The notes under the pieces were generated by a model. The model was not told the DNA's origin. It made no database searches and was given only the letters and a program-made list of their open reading frames with translations. 64,000 nt of DNA from Pagrus major (taxonomy: Eukaryota > Chordata > Actinopteri > Spariformes > Sparidae). Made by a program: the position numbers and the translations under genes. The stretch covers positions 26,042,410 to 26,106,409 of the forward strand of contig NC_133223.1 of NCBI RefSeq assembly GCF_040436345.1, written 5' to 3'. Shown one piece after another: positions 22,181-36,279 of the stretch. Each line of letters starts with the position of its first letter. Position 1 is the first letter of the stretch.

Positions 22181-24478
22181 ATGAAGAAGGAGAAGAGGGG
22201 TACGAGGAGGCGCAGGTTAAACCTTCAGTCCTGAGGCATCTACACCTTTTTATGGAGGAGGAAGCCGACACAACTTATCTGAAATTTCCATGTGTTACAT
22301 CATGCATTCACCTTCATGCTTTCATGATATTTGTGTCTCTGGGCCTGCTTTAGTTTGGACCTGCAGTAGTTCAGATCTGTAGATCTTTCTTTCAAACAAC
22401 ACTATGTGCACTTAATATAGAATATGAACTTGTTATGTGTCTAATTAAAAACAAATAGAATCATACAAAAGTAACATTTTGCAACATATCCTGTATTTCC
22501 CTCCCCCCTGCTTTCCTCTCTTCCTCCTCCTCTTCCAGCCTCCCCCGTCCTCCAGGGAGATGAGGTCACAGTGTGAGGAAAGATGGAGTGATTAGGAGTT
22601 CAGACTCCACACTTCTCTAAGCTTGGTTAGTTCTGGATATCTTCAAAAACATCTCAGTATTTATAACTGCTCAGACCTGGTTAGAAACGGAGCATAAATC
22701 ATCCTGTAACTGAGTAGGTTGCATTTTTGTCCTGTGATCCTTCATCCATTCAGTAGCTGCTACGACCAGCGGCTACAAGTAAACATATACGTCAATTTCT
22801 GCATTTAAATACGCCTATTTTACCTCTTATGTAGTGTTTGTTTGTTTTAGTGGCGTAGATGATGCAGATTTCATGGATGTTTGATACTTTAAAGTCTGCA
22901 AAATAAAAGAGATGATAACTAAAAGTGTTTTGGTGTGGGTGCCAGCCCCTGGAGATTCAAGATGTCTGCCCCCTCTGTGAGATCTTACTCATGGCCATTT
23001 GCTGTGGAGACGTGCAAGAGAGAGCGTGAGAGCAACATGGCCCCTGACCACCTCCACAACCATTAGAAACAGTGCACCACAGATTTTTAGTGAATCATAT
23101 CTCTGACCATTGAATTAGGGATAGACAGGAAACTTCCAAGTGTGTCATGTACACCTCATGAACCACTTCCACTGTTGTTTTCATGAGAATAAGGGTGTTT
23201 TCTTTTTCTTTTTTAAACACATGGAAAGTATAACAGCTGATCAGTCATCAGCTGAATGTTCGCTACGTCAGAGCTTATTCACTAAAGATGTTTTCATCTA
23301 CCAGTGAGCGCAGTTGACTATTAAAGATGTACATCTAAAGAACATTTAGTTCGCAAGAGCTGGATTCACCAGTATTATTAGTAGTATTACTTCTTTTTCA
23401 CCACGAGAGTTGACTGAAGTTGTTGGTACTGTCCTTTATTTTGTGATCAACTTTTTTTGTAGGTGTAAGACTACACTGGCCTCAACTTAATTTGACTTTT
23501 GTTTGTTTAATCACAATAAAAAAGCTTTTTGTAAGATTCATAACCACTGATTTATGCCGTAAATGCAAAAACACCTTTAGTGTACACGTTGAAGATGCTC
23601 ATCACATTTCAATTCATATTAATTGTATTTTCTCCCACATGTTGCTTGCAAGAAGTTTGTCTTTCTTTATGTTCCTTCCATTTCTGATAACGCAAATAAA
23701 ATAAGGTAGAGAATACACTGTTCTCACGACTTATTTGAGTGTATGAAGCACCGTTGGCATTTATTTTTTTATACACTATACCTGTCTCATTGTCAAGATA
23801 TTACTTGATATCACAAACAATGTATGCACTGCCCATGACTGAAACTGGAGGAGCTCTGCACATCCAATTTTATACATTTCTCCCACTTTTAAAAACAAAA
23901 ATTATATAATAAGATAATATGTGATAAGAAAATGGAAAATTTCATGACCTAAAATGAGTAAAACCAGAGAAGAATACATCTGTATGTTATTATATACTAT
24001 ATGAGACGTCCTCTTGGAGCTAAGCTGTACGATTATATCTGTTAACATTAAAGAATAATACACAGATGGAAGCTGCACTTAATTGAAAAGCTGATCTATA
24101 GACTAAGCAGCTGCGTTCTGAAAGCAAACAGCCACTAAGCTCAAACTGTGAGTGTTTGATTATTCAGCGAACACACGGTGGGCTAAACAAACCGAGGAGG
24201 CAGAGTGGGTTACATTTGCTTATTCAGGCTTTATGAATGCATCCTGCTTCATTCTTCCATCTCTGCCTCTTCTCTGTCTTTCTCAACACCCCACTTTCCT
24301 CAAATACCTCCCTCTTCCTTCATCCCATCTCTCCGTCTCCCCCGCCTCACCCCCCATAAACAAACAGACAGATGATGTCATCACTGCCACATTTGGTTTA
24401 TCTCACCCGACTGTCGACCCCCCACAGGAGACCCGAGCTGGATGGGAGGAAGTTAGAAGTCACAAGGGGGGTATGGTG

Positions 24479-24563
<85 letters not shown>

Positions 24564-27500
24564 AGCCAGTAGATCTCACAGACCGATGCAAATTGTGGTC
24601 TATCCTCACAGCACCATAAAAGTATATTCTCAGCCCTACTTTCCCAGCAGCCCTCTGTAAGGGCCATTGAACACACAAATAGCATCTCATAATGACCAAA
24701 TGGATTTATTGGCTCTTAGAGCAGCTGTTTTCAGACTGCTTCTCTTGTGACATAGTCGGGAACAAGTATGAATGATGAAACAGGGAATTTTGTACTCAAA
24801 AGAAAACTTAACTTTGCAGGACCAAGGTCACATTCAGGCCAACTGGAAGTGCACAGTCTCAGCGGATTACTTTGAAATGTCACCTCCGTATTTCTGCAGT
24901 TTACCCTGTGGTCGTCACGATGCAGATACAATTATTGCTGTTGTGATAACCTGAACAAGAGGGTTGTAAAATCCTGTTATATGAATGATTTTCAGTGTTA
25001 TGAAATCTGAGAAGCCAAAAATGTGCACATCTGTTACTCAAATGGATCATTTTTCGTTGTCTCATCGATACCTGAAGCAGTACGCCCCTGCAGCCCTGCA
25101 TGCTGGTTCAGTGCCCGGCAGATTTTGATCTGAACACAGAACTGAAGACTCATATTAGCTTTGGCAGAAATAGGACTGTGGACATTGTTCCACATCACTT
25201 ACACTCAAATTGCTTTAAGAAGGGGTGTGACATGCGAAGCAATCCTTTCAATCCCTGCACGTTAAAGGCCGATCTGATAAATGATGGCAGCTCAGCAAGT
25301 TCCTGTGAATCCATGTTAATAAATATCTTTGTGAAAGCAGAAGTGGTTTTGCTGCGGTCGCCCGGCGAAGTTGTGTTGTGTGTTTGACATTATTGCGTGT
25401 GTCACTCTCACTCTGTTTTCCTCCAGCAGTAACACGTTGTTATTTACCATATTGATCATTAAAGTGCATCATGTGGGGAGGATAATGAGTGCTGTTTTGC
25501 TTGGCAGCATGGCGGACGCGTGCAACAAGAGGAACGCAACGGGCTGCATCAAACAACGGATCATTGGTAAATAAGAAGAAAAAATCTTCATGAAGCGATG
25601 ATGCACACGAATGAATGATGATCAATTTTTGCATTGGTAGAATGTAAATGTCAGTTTTAACGTGTCGCAATCTGTAGTCGGCTATTTGAGGGTGGTGCTA
25701 ATGTTCACACAGAGAAGCTGTTTTGCAAGTCAGTGTGAAATTTTCCCTTGTTTCTTAATTTTACAATATATTTTTATTAATTTTCCATTACAGAAAAATC
25801 ACATTTACACACAAAAGAAAAAAAAAACATGCATGAAAATATCTGGATTGCCCTGTTTCTCCCCAAAAAAAACTGTTATTGCTGTGGCATATTCAGTGGT
25901 ACAGTCTCTTATCTTCAATACAAACATGGTCCACTTCACTCCAGTCTTTAATCCTGTCAGTTAACTTTTCCATATCAGATATTTCATTCAATCAATCTGG
26001 TGATTTACTTGTATCGCGCCACTTCACAACAAAAGCAAAAAAAAAAACAGCTTTACTAATTTAAATTATTATTATTATACTCAAAGTATAACAATAAAAA
26101 TAATATTTTTTTTCTTTTCTTTTTAAAACAAAATACAGGCTGCCAACGAGACCTGCCTCATTTAAGTTCAGACTCTGGGAAAACACTTTCTTAACTTATG
26201 TGAACCGGCTGAACAGGAGTTCAAAGGCCTCTCTGAACCTCAACACTATATATGGCAGAATCACTTGTTATCATAAGTCTGGGTCTGTGTTAGTAATTTG
26301 AGCACTGGTCTGGGAATTTGTCTTTGTGTTGGTCCCCAGTTAGGTGTCTATTCCCACAAAAAACAAAATATTATGAGAATACTATGCTTTTCATGCCTTT
26401 GGTTAGTGCGGTAAATAGAAAAAAGAAAGGGTTTGGCTTGTAAACTTCTTGTCAGATTGAGTAATGTAAGCATGTATTAGCGGGTGAATGGACAAAAGAG
26501 CTACTTGGGCTACTTAAGAAAGATGTATGGTCCAGACACTGACCCGTCTGACCCTGCGGACTGACCTGCTGATATTTAACATCCTTATTTGCATACAAGT
26601 TTCTAAATTAAGGCTTAAGGAAGAAAAAATTAAATAAGGAAACAAAAAATAAAATAATTTCCAAATGTAAAATAAGTTTTCTAAGGCCGAAACCTAACTT
26701 CTTCTACAGAAAGATACATTTCCGCATTTTTAAATTCACTAGAATATGTCACAATATTAGCTATTTTTGATACAATGTGACTAAAGTGGATTTCACAGTT
26801 GTCAGTATCGACTATATAAATCTCACTTTTGTTACCAAGGGAGAATCAGATGCTGGTTTCCATGGTTACCCCATAACACTGGTGAGGAATCCCTCAGTTA
26901 TAACACGGTAGGAAGCTCCTCGAGGAAAAGGGGGAGTGAACGAGACTGAAAGGAAAAGAATGGGTGGTTGGAAGAAAAAATGAGAGAAAGGAGGAAAATG
27001 AGGGAGAATAAAGAAATAAAAATGCAAAAATGTGCTTGGTTAAGTCATTATGAAATACTAGGAAAACAGTTACTAAGCACAGAGGGCATGGAAAGTCAGG
27101 AGAGCTGGGAAATGATCCCCTCAAACGTCTGACTCATACGCAGTCATGTTCTAATTAGAGGTATATAACTACAGGCCGAGATGTTTGGGAAGCGCTGTGT
27201 GTCTGTGTGTGTCCTGACTATAGCAGCAGAGGAAACCTATCTGCACGTGTATTTTTATGCTCTCGGTTAAGTATCACGGCTGCGTCATGTGCAGAACGCT
27301 GCGATGTGGGTTTGGAAGTTGAGGAATATCTTCCTTTACTCACATCACATTTTTTCCATCCTTCAGCCACAAAGGAGAACAGAGCTGCAGTTTGTAGATG
27401 ACACAACAAAACTGGTGATGATTCACAACGACCAGCACATATTTTACCCTGCAGAGTAAAGGTACTATTTAATCATTGATAAATAACTTGAGTTTATAAC

Positions 27501-30500
27501 CAGCTGTGACTGCAGCGACTGGTAATGTTTCCACCTTGTGAGTCTGCGTGTGGGCGTGTGTGTGTGTGTCATCATTGCAAGACTTGGTCCTATTGTAGAA
27601 AGAACTTCCACAGAAGCGGTTCTGAGTGCTTTGCCAGATGTTTTCAGATGTTCAGTCTGTCTGTTTGTCTGTCTGTGGACAGATTTCGTCAGCGCGATAG
27701 CATCACAACAGTGCAAGACACAAACATGAAAGTTCACAGGTGTGCAGTTGCGAAATCAAGGCTGAAATTAGGGGGTGGCAGCTTCATACATTACACCCCC
27801 TGGCTGCAGCTGGTGTGATCCCATGGCAGGATGGTCTCTAGTTAATTTATGAAAGTAGCTGGAGAGAGATCAACCACCATGTAAACCATTAGCTGTCAAA
27901 CAACACTTCACAATAATCACATACCTGTAGTGGTGTCCATCAGTGCAGATAATTGATGATATACCTGTCTCTGAGATTTCTGCCTTTATCCCAAAACAAT
28001 GGCGGTGAATAAAACCCAACAGCAACATGTATAAGCAGAAACTGTGTCTTTGTTTTTCCTCTGGGCCACGTTCTTCGGAATAGAAACTGCATTTTCCATC
28101 AATTATCTAGAGTCAGGCCTAAAGTTTTTCCCTTTTAAGTTTTTTAAATGTATTTTAATGCAAATAAGAAGCAAAATTTAATTCCAATAGTATAAAATAT
28201 ATAGGAAAATATGTTGTTTTGTAGTTTGGGTGACTTTTTAATGAGTTTATTTACTGGTGTCCCTTAGTGCGGCATGATGGTATTAAACCTGTGTTCAATA
28301 CTGCATCTCATGCATGGGGTTTATACAAAATGAAACTGCAGCCTTATTCCCTGTCTACCTCCTCCTGAATCTGAGTGTTACATCATAACCTGCATGAGTC
28401 AGTTTGGTCTGGGTGGAAACCGATGAATGGAAACAGACGGGGCAATGCCTACACATGGACAAGCACATGCACACACCCACACACACACACCCACACACGC
28501 TTCCAGATGGCTCTATAGCAATGTACTAGACACTCCGGTAGCATTGGAAATACATCAACTGGCTGGGAAAAGAGAGCGAGAGTGTGTGTTCACGCTGATG
28601 TAACACGTATTAATTAATTAATTTACCACATCATGGATGTAATGGCATGTTCACATTCAGCCGGTCTTTATATGATCTTGGATTCTGCTGGTTGTGAAGC
28701 TGTTAAGTATTCAGTTACTTTACAAAACATCTGGATATGTCATGAACGGTAATGAAATCTTTAGTAAAAAAAAAAAAAGGGGAGAAGGAAAGAATGAAGA
28801 CAACGAAGGAAGAGGGGAAAAAGGCTGGAAGGAAAGGGTGATGGAAGGATGGGTGGAAATGTTGAATAAATTAAGTAAGTAAGTAATAATCGGACAAAGC
28901 TTTGTGCAGATAACCGTCACATACGCCGTCCTCTTTGTGCTTTAATAGGATTTAACAGTTTGAACTCCTGTGTGCTCAGACCTTTGTTGAGGTCGGGGGA
29001 AGTTAAGAAGTAGTCCTATACGTGTGTGTGTGTGGACAGTAAATAGAAGAGATCAAGAGGAGGTTCTGGTTCCTTTCATGTCTTTAGACGGGCTACATTA
29101 TTAGAAGAGCCTCTCTGTTCCTTCGCTACCTGTCCACTGGAGCAGGACAGATAAATCAGGTCAGGTCTTTTGATGTTGCGCACTGACCTGCCCTCAAATA
29201 TCTGCTCTGCTATCAGAACAGAAGAGTGACTGTTTCACTTAAGGCAGGCGGCCCACTCTCCTCGAGCTCTTTATTAATCCGTCTGATAATATATGGTGCA
29301 GAGAGACAAGAAAATGAGAAGGGACAGATGCCAGATGACTCAGTTGCGAGGGCCGAGAACAGCCATGTAATTTTCAAGCTACTGCAACAGTTCAGCTTTG
29401 ACAGCTGAAGATAAAAGTGTAAGTAACTTGGAAACAAAGGAAAGCTTTTTACTTTCAATGCTGCCTCACTGTCAGATTACTCAAACAAAAACCCCTCCTT
29501 TTAAATACATTTTTTTTTTATTTCATATACATTCATTATTTGTATTGTATCTGTACAAAATGTTAGTCTCCAGCCCACTGTGACCTGTGAAGTAATGGCT
29601 AACATGCGAAGCTAGGAACATGCTAGCGCTAGTCAGTCTCAGTAGCTTTCCAAACTATCTATTTTCTCTCTATGTTTCCTTCTCCTTGACATTTTTTGTG
29701 TCAAGATCATTTAACGTGTTCAATGCATTTATTTTATCTGTTTATTGAACAGGAACAATGGACTCTTGTTGACTTCTGGAGCTAGCAATAGCCTAGCTAA
29801 ATTTCATCAGCAGTCCTTGGGCAGGCAAATCCATGAAATAATTACGGCATCAACTATGAAATTGCACAGATGTACAGAGAATAAAACATTGCATTGTTCA
29901 ATAAATAATCACTGAAAGGAGGAAAATAGCTCTCTAAACGAGCTAGTGTGCAAGCTCAAATGCTACATTTGAATCCGTTGCTAACAGAACAATAAGTTCA
30001 CACAGTTTGCTCAAAAGATTTTGTAGCCTACCATCGACTCCTGTCTCATAACTTTCTGATAACTATTCCTCTTTTGTGGAGCATAAATGTTAAATAATAT
30101 GTGAATGGTGTAACATGGCTAAAAAGCTACAGTAGCTCCCTCTATGTTGGATTATCCAGCCCTCTCTACAAAATGGATTGGTCAGTGATGGACCCGATGA
30201 GAAAAAATCAATTTGCAAATCACTGATGAGTCGACCATGTCGCTATATTAGTTTAAACACAAGATAACACAGATAACCAGCAAAACATTTTCCTACCAGT
30301 ATGTGGAAATTAGAATAAAGGCCAATGCCACCCCCATAAACATATACAGTGGGCTATGTTGCAATCGTGCATAAAGAAAGGTCAAATACGACGTCAACAT
30401 AGAGTCAAAAAAATATGTTTGCAACTGTTTTTTGAAACATTTTGTACATCTAAAAAGTCCCCTCTTGGGCAATGAAACCTGATTCATTTTCTGGTGGCGT

Positions 30501-30980
30501 CCACCCATCTTGTCACTTCCTACACATTTTGAAATACGTGCAGTATGTCACCCAATGCATGAAAATGAATGAAAGCAGTTTTTGTATCACATCTGGGTTT
30601 GATACACGAGAATAGATGAGCTCAGGGAGGAAAATATTGGAAGGAATCCACTCAGTCATACCCCACACACCGATTCCAATTAAAGCCACTTATTTTAGAA
30701 AGCAGCGGTGAACCAAATCTCCGGCCCCGCATTACATGTTGTCATTCGTGTATTTTTCCTTATTACAGCCTGTAAAACTTCTTGATAGTATCAGCTGATC
30801 CCAACTAATACGCGGATAGCTTTTTTTGTATTTATGTAAGTTTAACAACCAACACAAGATTGGAGGCATCAGAAAGAGTCTTCGGAGAGTTGTTAAAAGC
30901 AATGATTCACCACTTTTTTTTCACATTCTGAAGACTTTGAATCACTTTCCCCACCATAGATGGACATGAGTCTGCTGCTC
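22181..30980. other. intergenic, no gene seen
   Basis: AT-rich non-coding DNA with one long (GT)n tract (24482-24561) and homopurine or homopyrimidine stretches (22500-22550, 26920-27010, 28760-28860). The open frames are short or are microsatellite read-through; none resembles a known domain. Confidence 0.55.
24482..24561 (+). repeat. (GT)n microsatellite, about 40 units
   Basis: Uninterrupted TG/GT run of about 80 bases. It creates Cys-Val or Thr-His open frames that are not genes. Confidence 0.97.
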
Positions 30981-30984
30981 TGCT

Positions 30985-30988
<4 letters not shown>

Positions 30989-31044
<56 letters not shown>
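30989..31044 (+). repeat. (TG)n microsatellite, about 28 units
   Basis: Uninterrupted TG run in intergenic DNA. Confidence 0.97.
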
Positions 31045-31045
<1 letters not shown>

Positions 31046-31518
31046 TTGCTGGTGTGAGCCTCAGACATTGCACCATTATTGCTTTGTTTTCTGAAACAAC
31101 ACATGTCCACTGTAAAATGACACTCATTCAAAACAAACGTCTCGCTTTGCCCACCAACTACGATTTATCTCAATTATTTCACCAATGAAATAAAATAAAA
31201 AGGAAACCACTGTGAACCTCCGCATTGGTCACTGGTGTTGTCCAAAAATGTTAACCGTTAAACTTTGTGACTGTGTGAGCTCGAAATAGACGGTAAATAC
31301 ACAACAGTGGCTGTAAAAACATTCTCTAATCCTTTTTTATCTGAGGCAGAGATGTTGGACAGATTTAGTCTGCTGTTACAACTGGTTTAATGAATGACAT
31401 ATCTACAAATGTGATGATTGGATTAGTTTGTGATTGACGTACATAGTTCTGTTTCCAAGAACCGAATGAGAGAAATGGCCCGGCCCAAAAGGCACCCGAG
31501 CTGACCTCAGAGAACTAC

Positions 31519-31561
31519 TGTTTTCTGCCTCTCGTGGTTCCCACACGAGAGGCAGAAAACA
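31519..31561. repeat. perfect inverted repeat / hairpin
   Basis: Left arm from 31519 (TGTTTTCTGCCTCTCGTG) is the exact reverse complement of the right arm ending at 31561, with a 7-base loop (GTTCCCA). An 18-bp perfect stem is too short and too perfect for a typical miRNA precursor, and the flanks do not extend the pairing. Function unknown. Confidence 0.85.
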
Positions 31562-31594
31562 TGTCAAAGACTGGCTATGACTATATGGTGCCAT

Positions 31595-31670
31595 GCTGAG
31601 GGCGAGTTACGGAGCGTAGTAGCTGGATTCGCGAGATCACGTGCCAGCTGCGCGCTTGCGGCCGTACACA
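31595..31670. promoter_or_regulatory. CpG-dense patch with CGCGAGA and CACGTG motifs
   Basis: About ten CpG in 75 bases, in otherwise CpG-poor DNA, including TCGCGAGATCACGTG at 31629-31643. TCGCGAGA is the core of a CpG-island promoter motif, and CACGTG is a palindromic E-box (USF/MYC-type). Together they suggest a promoter or enhancer, but no transcript is visible. Confidence 0.3.
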
Positions 31671-32967
31671 CAGGTGTCAAACCAGTGAGTGTCCTGTGAG
31701 GAATTAGTGGCAGCTACGAGCATGGTTTCAATGTGCCGACCAGCAACAGAAAAGCTAATAATAATGGCTATAATGCTCACTGGAAGCCTCACTGGTATTT
31801 TCAGGAAATAATTATCTTTCTCTCACACATCACACTTCTATCTTTTCCTGGCCAGATTCTCGGGCCTGCTCACACACTTTTGCAAAACATGTTCCTCTTT
31901 AGCGTAATACAATTTTTAGCAATCCCTAATATCATCATTTTATCTCACTGACACTAATACAGACTAATACAAATGAGTAGTTTGGTCATCGATTTGTCAT
32001 ATTTCGTCTTAATTATGTTTATTTTCATCTCTCTTATTGACTTATGACATCTATTTACAACCTAAACTCCCACACTGTGAGTAGCCTGCTCATACAGGAC
32101 GTTATCATGGCGGATTATAAGAAGTCCTTGAAGCCAGGAGGTGCACAGACACAGATGCACTTCCCTAAGGAAACGTGAAACGTGAACTTTTATGGTCATG
32201 CAAACCAAATTCAAACCTGGTAGAACTTGTTTTATAGCTCTAATATACACTTATATTGTTTGATAATTAGAGCGATCCAGTGATCCGTGCACTTCTGGCA
32301 TCTGGGTGCATCTCATATGTGTTTCAACTCGTCCACTTCTGCGGCTTGAACACATTTGATGGAAACTGCCACCCCTGCCAACCACAACACTGCACCCATA
32401 ATCATCCACACAGCCACACAGGAGGATTGCAGTGACGTTTTGGTACTGAGGTTCTGGAAATGAGTCAAAGTTTGTCTTTTCCTTTTCTACGTCTAATCTC
32501 TCATGCATCTGTCTTTTCTCCCTCTCTTCTGCTTTCCACTGGAAGTGTCTCTTCCTCTTGCTCCTCGTTTGCTTTCGTCAAGTTCATTCTCACTTCTTCT
32601 TATTGTCTCTCTTCTGCGTCTTTCAATCGGCGTCCACACCCATTGTTTCATCCATTGTCTCTTCCTCTTCTCGTCTGTAATCACTTTCACCCTCCTCCTC
32701 CTCCCCGCCTCGATGACCGCAGATGATCTGAGAGCCGCCATGTTTTCATTCATCCCTCAGCTGAGACCTCTAATCACGCTATCTGCCTCACAGTCAGGAT
32801 AATAAAAGATGCTCGGTGTGGTCACTTCATGTGTGTGTGTGTGACGGTGAGAGATGGTGTGTACTTTTGTGTGTGTGTGTGTGTACTGTAACTGTAACTG
32901 TATGTCACACCCAGTTAATACATCATTTTAACTGCAGGATTGGATTTGGTCCTAATGGAGTTACAGA

Positions 32968-32968
<1 letters not shown>

Positions 32969-33007
<39 letters not shown>
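32969..33007 (+). repeat. (TG)n microsatellite
   Basis: About 19 units, with shorter TG runs at 32830-32885 just upstream. Confidence 0.95.
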
Positions 33008-33008
<1 letters not shown>

Positions 33009-34979
33009 ATCCGGGAAAACCATCACATCACGAGTTGGCCATTAGCCAGCAGAGATAACCGTGTAATTAGCCTTCTACTGGGGTTGCTAGGCAGAAAACA
33101 GATTTCCCCGTTGGGAGTTCCCTCACATCAAAGCGAGACAGATGCTGTCCTAATTTGTCGTGTTTTATCTTCTTTCTCCTTTTTAATCTACTCGTCTCCT
33201 CCCCTTCGCTCTTGATTTCTCTCCCTCATCCTGTCCTTTTCTCCCTCTCGCTCCGTTTCTTTGTTTGGCTTCATCCTCTCCTCAGTAAACAAACAAAGAC
33301 AAACTGTTTCCGCAACCCAGACAATCTAGACCTGATCTGAGAGTGATACCCACTGTATCCACATCCACCAAGGTTAAGGAACATGGAAGGATTCATTTAT
33401 GGCTGGGTACAGTTCACATTCAGTACCCATAGGTATCTTTATTGGGTTCATTACTCTCTTAAAATAAGAAAAATGTTATTTCTGCAGTTTAAAATAAGTC
33501 ACCAAATACAACTGCCATTGTTTCAAAGGAGGAAGCTGTTTAAAGTCCTGGAAGCTGCTGGAGAAAATGATGTGATGTCATGTCATGTACGACATCAAAA
33601 TATGTCATAAAGGACATGGACAGCTGTATGTTATCCCACTTTTACACCAAAGTTAGTGTGTATACACAGGGTTTTTTGGAAAAAAAGGGCAAACCTGCTA
33701 AAAATAGGCGATTAACTCTTCACATCGTGAGGAGGCGAGTTTGTCTTTCTGCTGTTTTTTCCCTCGTGTCCCGTTCGTCATCACTAATGCACCAAGAGAA
33801 CAGGGAAGAGTAGAAAGCAGCAGATCATTCACCTCATCATAGTACACCCAGAAGACATAAAACTTGTTTTAAAAAGTCTTAATCAATAATATTCTGTTGT
33901 TTACCTCCTGAAGCTCGTAACTAAAATCTCTAAGGAGTGCCACATCTCGCTTCTGTCTCATCTCTGTTGAGAGGTGCACTTCTAGTACCGATCAGGCAGC
34001 TGACAGGCTCAGATCACAAACAACATTTACTTTTTAAATATCTTTTACTTCAGTCTTTCTTTCAAAATCAGCGCAGAAGAAAGATATTAACAAGCCACCA
34101 CCCTCAACTTCAACACACGTCATAACATCGCACCTGAAAAGAAGATTCAAATGAACGTGTTCAAGCAGGTGTCAGGTTAGACTCCAGCCAGCAGGTGTTT
34201 TGTTGTTATTTCTAGCCAGTGTCAAAGGGGTATTAGATATTTAACTACTTTTTTCCCATACCGTTGTGCTAATGAGGCCTCTGGTGGGATTGTATCTCTT
34301 AAACAGCTTTGTAATCCAGCCTTAAATAGCAGTTTCTTTTTGGAGACTTCCTAAAAAATAAATCCACATTCACCAAAAATATCAGCTTGTTTCATGAGCG
34401 CACTCTTTTAGCACTTTCCTGCTCGATAGTACCAGTGTAAGTCAGTCGGTACCCAACCCACCCGAGCACACACTGCTGTGTTTAACTAAAGAAAGCTGCA
34501 GGGATCTGACCTGAATGGACTCTGAGAGGGATCCCATACCTTCACATGACGCTCATCGCACAAGAATCCTCTAATTGTCTAACATTATGTCGACATAATG
34601 AACTAAACTCTTTGCTCATGAAATCACCAGGTTTTCACCCAGCAGCAGCATACATACGTTTATGCACGCTCACGCACGGACAGTGTAACTGCCCCTAATG
34701 AGCATAATTGCACTGACCTAAAAATCATCATGCCGCCCTCACGAGACTCTCATTTACAGATGACGCAGATACAGAAGAGAATTGAGACGATTACCAGGCG
34801 AGCGAGTAAGAGAAAAGAGACGGAGCGTTGTGGTACAGTTGTACTTGGCAGCATTTCCTGGGTGAGCAGAGGGCAAAAGAATAGAAAGAGCATGAGAACG
34901 AGCTTGGGTTTTCTCCCCTTGTGGGGCAGGAAGTTTGCCAGACTAGCTCTGTTCTGTGCACAATCTGTATATCAGTCCC

Positions 34980-35145
34980 TCACCACCTCCTCCTCCTCCT
35001 CTTCCTCCTCCTCTCTCTCTTTCTATTCAGACTTGTATCTTATCCTCAGTCACTTCCTCTGCTCTCACCTCCTTACCCTCCTCCTCTCCACCTCTTCTCT
35101 AATTTCATCTTCTGCCTGCCCACATCTCTTCCTCCTCCTCTTTAT
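34980..35145 (+). repeat. polypyrimidine (TCC/CT-rich) tract
   Basis: Roughly 165 bases dominated by C and T on the plus strand, including tandem TCC units. Such tracts can adopt triplex (H-DNA) forms; that is general knowledge and is not shown here. Confidence 0.7.
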
Positions 35146-36209
35146 CAGTCGCAGATATGGAGTCGGTTAAGTAACGCCTGCCAACTTTTCGCTGTGTTTA
35201 GATTTCCAGGAAAGACAGCGTGTAATATTGAGATTTTGATATCACTTTTGAGCGGCTTCATTTCGTCTTAAGAGATGCCAAAATGGGGAGACAACATCCT
35301 GTTTTCAACGGACATGATAACAAACTTTTTTTTTTACAGTCTCTGAGTAAAGAGGCTACAAATTCTCAATTATTTAGCAAATTCTGTACGTTAATCTCGC
35401 TTCCAGTTAAAACTTAATCTCCCTTTAGTTTCACTCCAACATGATGTCAGTGAGAATGTGAGAGCCCGACGAGAGGCAGAGAGCCGTTCACGGTTCATTT
35501 GTGACGCTAAAGGCTTTATGAATCATCGCCAGAAACAACAAACCAAAGACTCCCTCGCTGTGTTGTCTTAAAACACTCAGATCCCACTGTGGGTCATTAG
35601 AGTGGGGAGGGGGGTCATATATGTAAGTCTTGTATCAACAATGGTTTGAGGTCACACAGAGAGAAGAGAGGCAGAGATGATAGCGAAAAAATATGTTTTA
35701 TGGACAATTGAGAAGTCAAAGGGGATTTTAGATGACTCGCTCCTCACCACAAACACATGTCTGAGTTCCTGGCATTCATCTTAAAATAATATTAAAAAAA
35801 GAAAATGAAATTGTTCAAAGACAATGTAGCTGGCTCTAAAAGATAATACTAAAAAAGTAAAAAATTGCCAGTCTGCACAAAATGGAAAAACATGAAGCTC
35901 CAGGTGGAGGAAACTTCACTAAACTTAGCTTGAGTCATGAGGTTTTCACATGATAGCAGCAGCATGGGTTCCCTCGAAAAATAAATCTGGAGAGCATAAG
36001 AGCCCCTTAGAGCTTCGTTTTCATCTGCATGTATTCATCACTTGTTCTCCTCATGGGCTGCGATGTGCGGTTTTAGTATCTCTTCATGTCGAAGCAGCTG
36101 ACTTTCCTCCATTCCTCTGCCTAACCGCCGCTGCGCTCACGCTCTGTCATTTAACCGTACCGCACTGGGAAAAGCCTTCTTTTTGATGGGTCTACCTCTC
36201 TCTGTGAGT

Positions 36210-36214
<5 letters not shown>

Positions 36215-36278
<64 letters not shown>
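36215..36278 (+). repeat. (TG)n microsatellite, about 32 units
   Basis: Uninterrupted TG run. A shorter AC run lies 80-110 bases downstream. Confidence 0.97.

Positions 36279-36279
<1 letters not shown>

Noticed and set aside
24152..24619. 155-codon open frame at 24.2-24.6 kb
   Set aside because: Its C-terminal third is the GT microsatellite and the rest shows no domain.
32493..32802. Overlapping ~85-100 codon frames on both strands
   Set aside because: Pyrimidine-rich tract giving Ser/Leu or Arg/Glu-rich frames; no support.
34730..35170. 146-codon open frame in a pyrimidine-rich tract
   Set aside because: Composition is driven by TCC/CT repeats (Ser/Leu runs); no homology recognised.
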